DNA of 64,000 nt from Desulforhopalus singaporensis. GTDB taxonomy: Bacteria > Desulfobacterota > Desulfobulbia > Desulfobulbales > Desulfocapsaceae. A model generated the notes under the pieces. That model had not been told where the DNA came from. It was given only the letters and a program-made list of their open reading frames with translations, and did not search any database. A program made the translations under genes and the position numbers. Positions within the stretch are counted from its first letter, which is position 1; each line of letters begins with the position of its first letter. Positions 62,653 to 64,000 of this stretch are shown here, one piece after another. The stretch covers positions 1-64,000 of the forward strand of contig NZ_FNJI01000012.1 of the NCBI RefSeq assembly GCF_900104445.1. The letters are read 5' to 3'.

Positions 62653-63858
62653 TTATCGGTCTTTTAGCAGCGTGAGGATTCGGTCAAGAATAAGGTCGGC
62701 GGTATGCAGCTTGGTGGTGTGTGGAAGCTGGGTATACCCCTGATTATCGAGGAGTACCACCTGGTTTGTATCGACTTCAAACCCGGTCTGGGGTTTGCTG
62801 ATATCGTTGATGGCGATAAGATCGAGGTTCTTGGCGATAAGCTTTTTCTTTCCCTCCTCGTGAAGATTCCGGCTTTCCGCGGCAAATCCGACCAGGACCT
62901 GGTCCGGGCTTTTCCGGGTGCCCAGGCTCTTCAGGATATCCGTGGTGGAAACCAGTCTTAAAGACGACTCGACACTACCCTTTTTCACCTTGTGCTCATA
63001 AACCTTTTCCGGTCTGTAATCGGCAACCGCCGCAGCCTTGATGATCACCTGGCTCTGTTGAGCCTGGGCCACGACCGCCTCGTACATTTCCTGGGCGCTC
63101 TGCACACTTATCTTTTTTACGCCCGGCGGAGTCTCAAGGGTTGTCGGACCGGAGACCAGAACCACCTCGGCACCTCTTCTGGCACCGCATCTGGCCAGGC
63201 AGTAACCCATTTTCCCCGATGACCGGTTGCTTAAAAACCTTGCCGGATCAATCGCTTCCCGGGTCGGACCTGCGGTGACCACCATACGGACACCACCAAA
63301 ATCCTGCGGAGCAAGACTCTGGGCGAGGATTTCCCTGGCATAGTCCCACTCAACCAGACGGCCTTGCCCTTCCTCCTTGCAGGCCATCGTACCGCAGTCC
63401 GGCTCAATGACCCGGTAGCCCATCTCCCGCAATTTCGCTATGTTGTTGCGGGTCGCCGGATGAGCGTACATGCGGCTGTTCATTGCCGGAAAGACCACCA
63501 CCGCGCAGCGTGCGGCAAGAACCGAGGTGGTCAGCAGGTTGTCGCAGATCCCTGCGGCCAGCTTGGCAATCGTGTTGGCGCTCGCCGGGGCTATGACCAA
63601 CAGGTCGGCTTCCCGGCCAAGGGAAATATGGTGCATGCTCTCAGCACTCCCCTGGGCAAACATATCACAGTGCACATCAAGGCCTGACAGCGCGGAAAAC
63701 GTGAGGGGAGTAATAAAACGCTTTGCCGCCTCCGTCATCACCACCGACACCTGCGCCTCTTCCTTTGCAAGATCGCTCACCCACCCTGCCACCTTGAAGG
63801 AGGCTATTGAGCCCGTAACCCCTATAACAATGTTTTTCCCGGCAAACAGTGATGCCAT
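62653..63858 (-). CDS. coaBC: Phosphopantothenoylcysteine decarboxylase/phosphopantothenate-cysteine ligase
   Basis: A 401-residue bifunctional enzyme of coenzyme A synthesis. The CoaC half has GVTGSIASFKVAGWV, the active His in MHHISLG, PAMNSRM and the Cys in GTMACKEEGQG. The CoaB half has VVTAGPTREAIDPARFLSNRSSGKMG and VKAAAVADYRPE-like (IIKAAAVADYRPEK). The ATG at 63858 with GAGGTGG upstream is preferred over the GTG at 63867. Works downstream of CoaX (15.4 kb). Confidence 0.95.
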   Translation of the reverse strand: MASLFAGKNIVIGVTGSIASFKVAGWVSDLAKEEAQVSVVMTEAAKRFITPLTFSALSGLDVHCDMFAQGSAESMHHISLGREADLLVIAPASANTIAKLAAGICDNLLTTSVLAARCAVVVFPAMNSRMYAHPATRNNIAKLREMGYRVIEPDCGTMACKEEGQGRLVEWDYAREILAQSLAPQDFGGVRMVVTAGPTREAIDPARFLSNRSSGKMGYCLARCGARRGAEVVLVSGPTTLETPPGVKKISVQSAQEMYEAVVAQAQQSQVIIKAAAVADYRPEKVYEHKVKKGSVESSLRLVSTTDILKSLGTRKSPDQVLVGFAAESRNLHEEGKKKLIAKNLDLIAINDISKPQTGFEVDTNQVVLLDNQGYTQLPHTTKLHTADLILDRILTLLKDR

Positions 63859-63891
63859 TGAAACCACCTCGCAACCTGCACAATTTATAAA

Positions 63892-64000
63892 TTAATAAGC
63901 CCCGTTGCCCTTTACCATGCAATAGACCGTCTTGATTATTATCTTGATATCGGTCCACAGCGAATAGTTCAGAATATACCAGTCGTCCATCTGTACCCTC
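63892..64000 (-). CDS. Sugar-phosphate transferase (exopolysaccharide/O-antigen type), C-terminal end
   Basis: The frame is open at the right edge. The last 35 residues (VQMDDWYILNYSLWTDIKII, then IKTV and a final GNGAY) match the conserved end of polyprenyl-phosphate sugar phosphotransferases, where YSLWLDIKILLKT-type sequence is typical. These membrane enzymes start exopolysaccharide or O-antigen repeat units. The bulk lies outside the window. 33 bases before coaBC on the same strand. Confidence 0.72.
   Translation of the reverse strand, partial: RVQMDDWYILNYSLWTDIKIIIKTVYCMVKGNGAY

Noticed and set aside
1-64000. CRISPR arrays, prophage or a defence island
   Set aside because: No regularly spaced repeats, cas genes, phage structural genes or known defence genes were seen. 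Mobile DNA is confined to the first 3.7 kb.

Overview
The window looks like the chromosome of an anaerobic, sulfate-reducer-type bacterium of the Desulfobacterota, most likely near Desulfobulbales. This is inferred from gene content: LL-diaminopimelate aminotransferase (DapL), a DUF39 homocysteine-biosynthesis protein, an FmdE-family protein, a menaquinone-type (b558) succinate dehydrogenase/fumarate reductase, a TRAP dicarboxylate transporter, a small diheme cytochrome, and DUF4911, DUF445 and DUF2062 proteins. I could not compare with any database, so the taxonomy is an inference.

Layout. 1-3.7 kb is a decayed, AT-richer mobile region: the tail of an IS5-like transposase, a remnant of a tyrosine recombinase on the + strand, two overlapping tyrosine recombinases on the - strand (the second truncated, RIT-like), an intact IS1595-type transposase, and a double-HTH regulator. 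It abuts the surviving C-terminal third of comM. 4.2-8.9 kb holds hypothetical proteins, dCMP deaminase, an alpha/beta-hydrolase lacking its nucleophile, and tRNA-His with promoter and terminator. 8.9-13.8 kb carries two large fusions: prephenate dehydratase-ACT-prephenate dehydrogenase, and a MrfA-like helicase fused to a MrfB-like exonuclease. 13.8-31.4 kb is mostly housekeeping: ldcA-coaX, cutA, a parE-parC pair, miaB, purB, recJ-miaA-comEA, trmL, serC, a radical SAM protein and rlmN. 33.1-37.5 kb is the succinate dehydrogenase/fumarate reductase operon (C-A-B) behind a 767-base leader with RNA-like structures. 37.5-44.5 kb: a geranylgeranyl-reductase-type flavoprotein, diheme cytochrome, pepN, dapL, ispH and usp.

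44.6-51.3 kb is a complete C4-dicarboxylate regulon on the - strand: sensor kinase dctB, sigma-54 activator dctD, then dctP-dctQ-dctM. A near-consensus sigma-54 promoter and two repeated dyad sites lie between dctD and dctP. It probably feeds dicarboxylates to the nearby fumarate/succinate enzyme. 51.3-58.3 kb: a HisH-HisF fusion of the eukaryotic HIS7 type, an FmdE protein, HU, DUF39, pheA (with a stem-loop in its leader) and moaA. 58.3-64 kb: tsaD, a DUF2062 protein, rsmA, a GTDC1-like (queuosine mannosyltransferase family) glycosyltransferase, a YchJ/SEC-C protein, coaBC, and the end of a sugar-phosphate transferase.

No CRISPR array, phage or obvious defence island is present. The most unusual items are the eukaryote-type HisHF, the helicase-exonuclease fusion, the PDT-ACT-PDH fusion coexisting with a normal pheA, the dct promoter/enhancer layout, the structured leader region before sdhC, and comM broken by mobile DNA.
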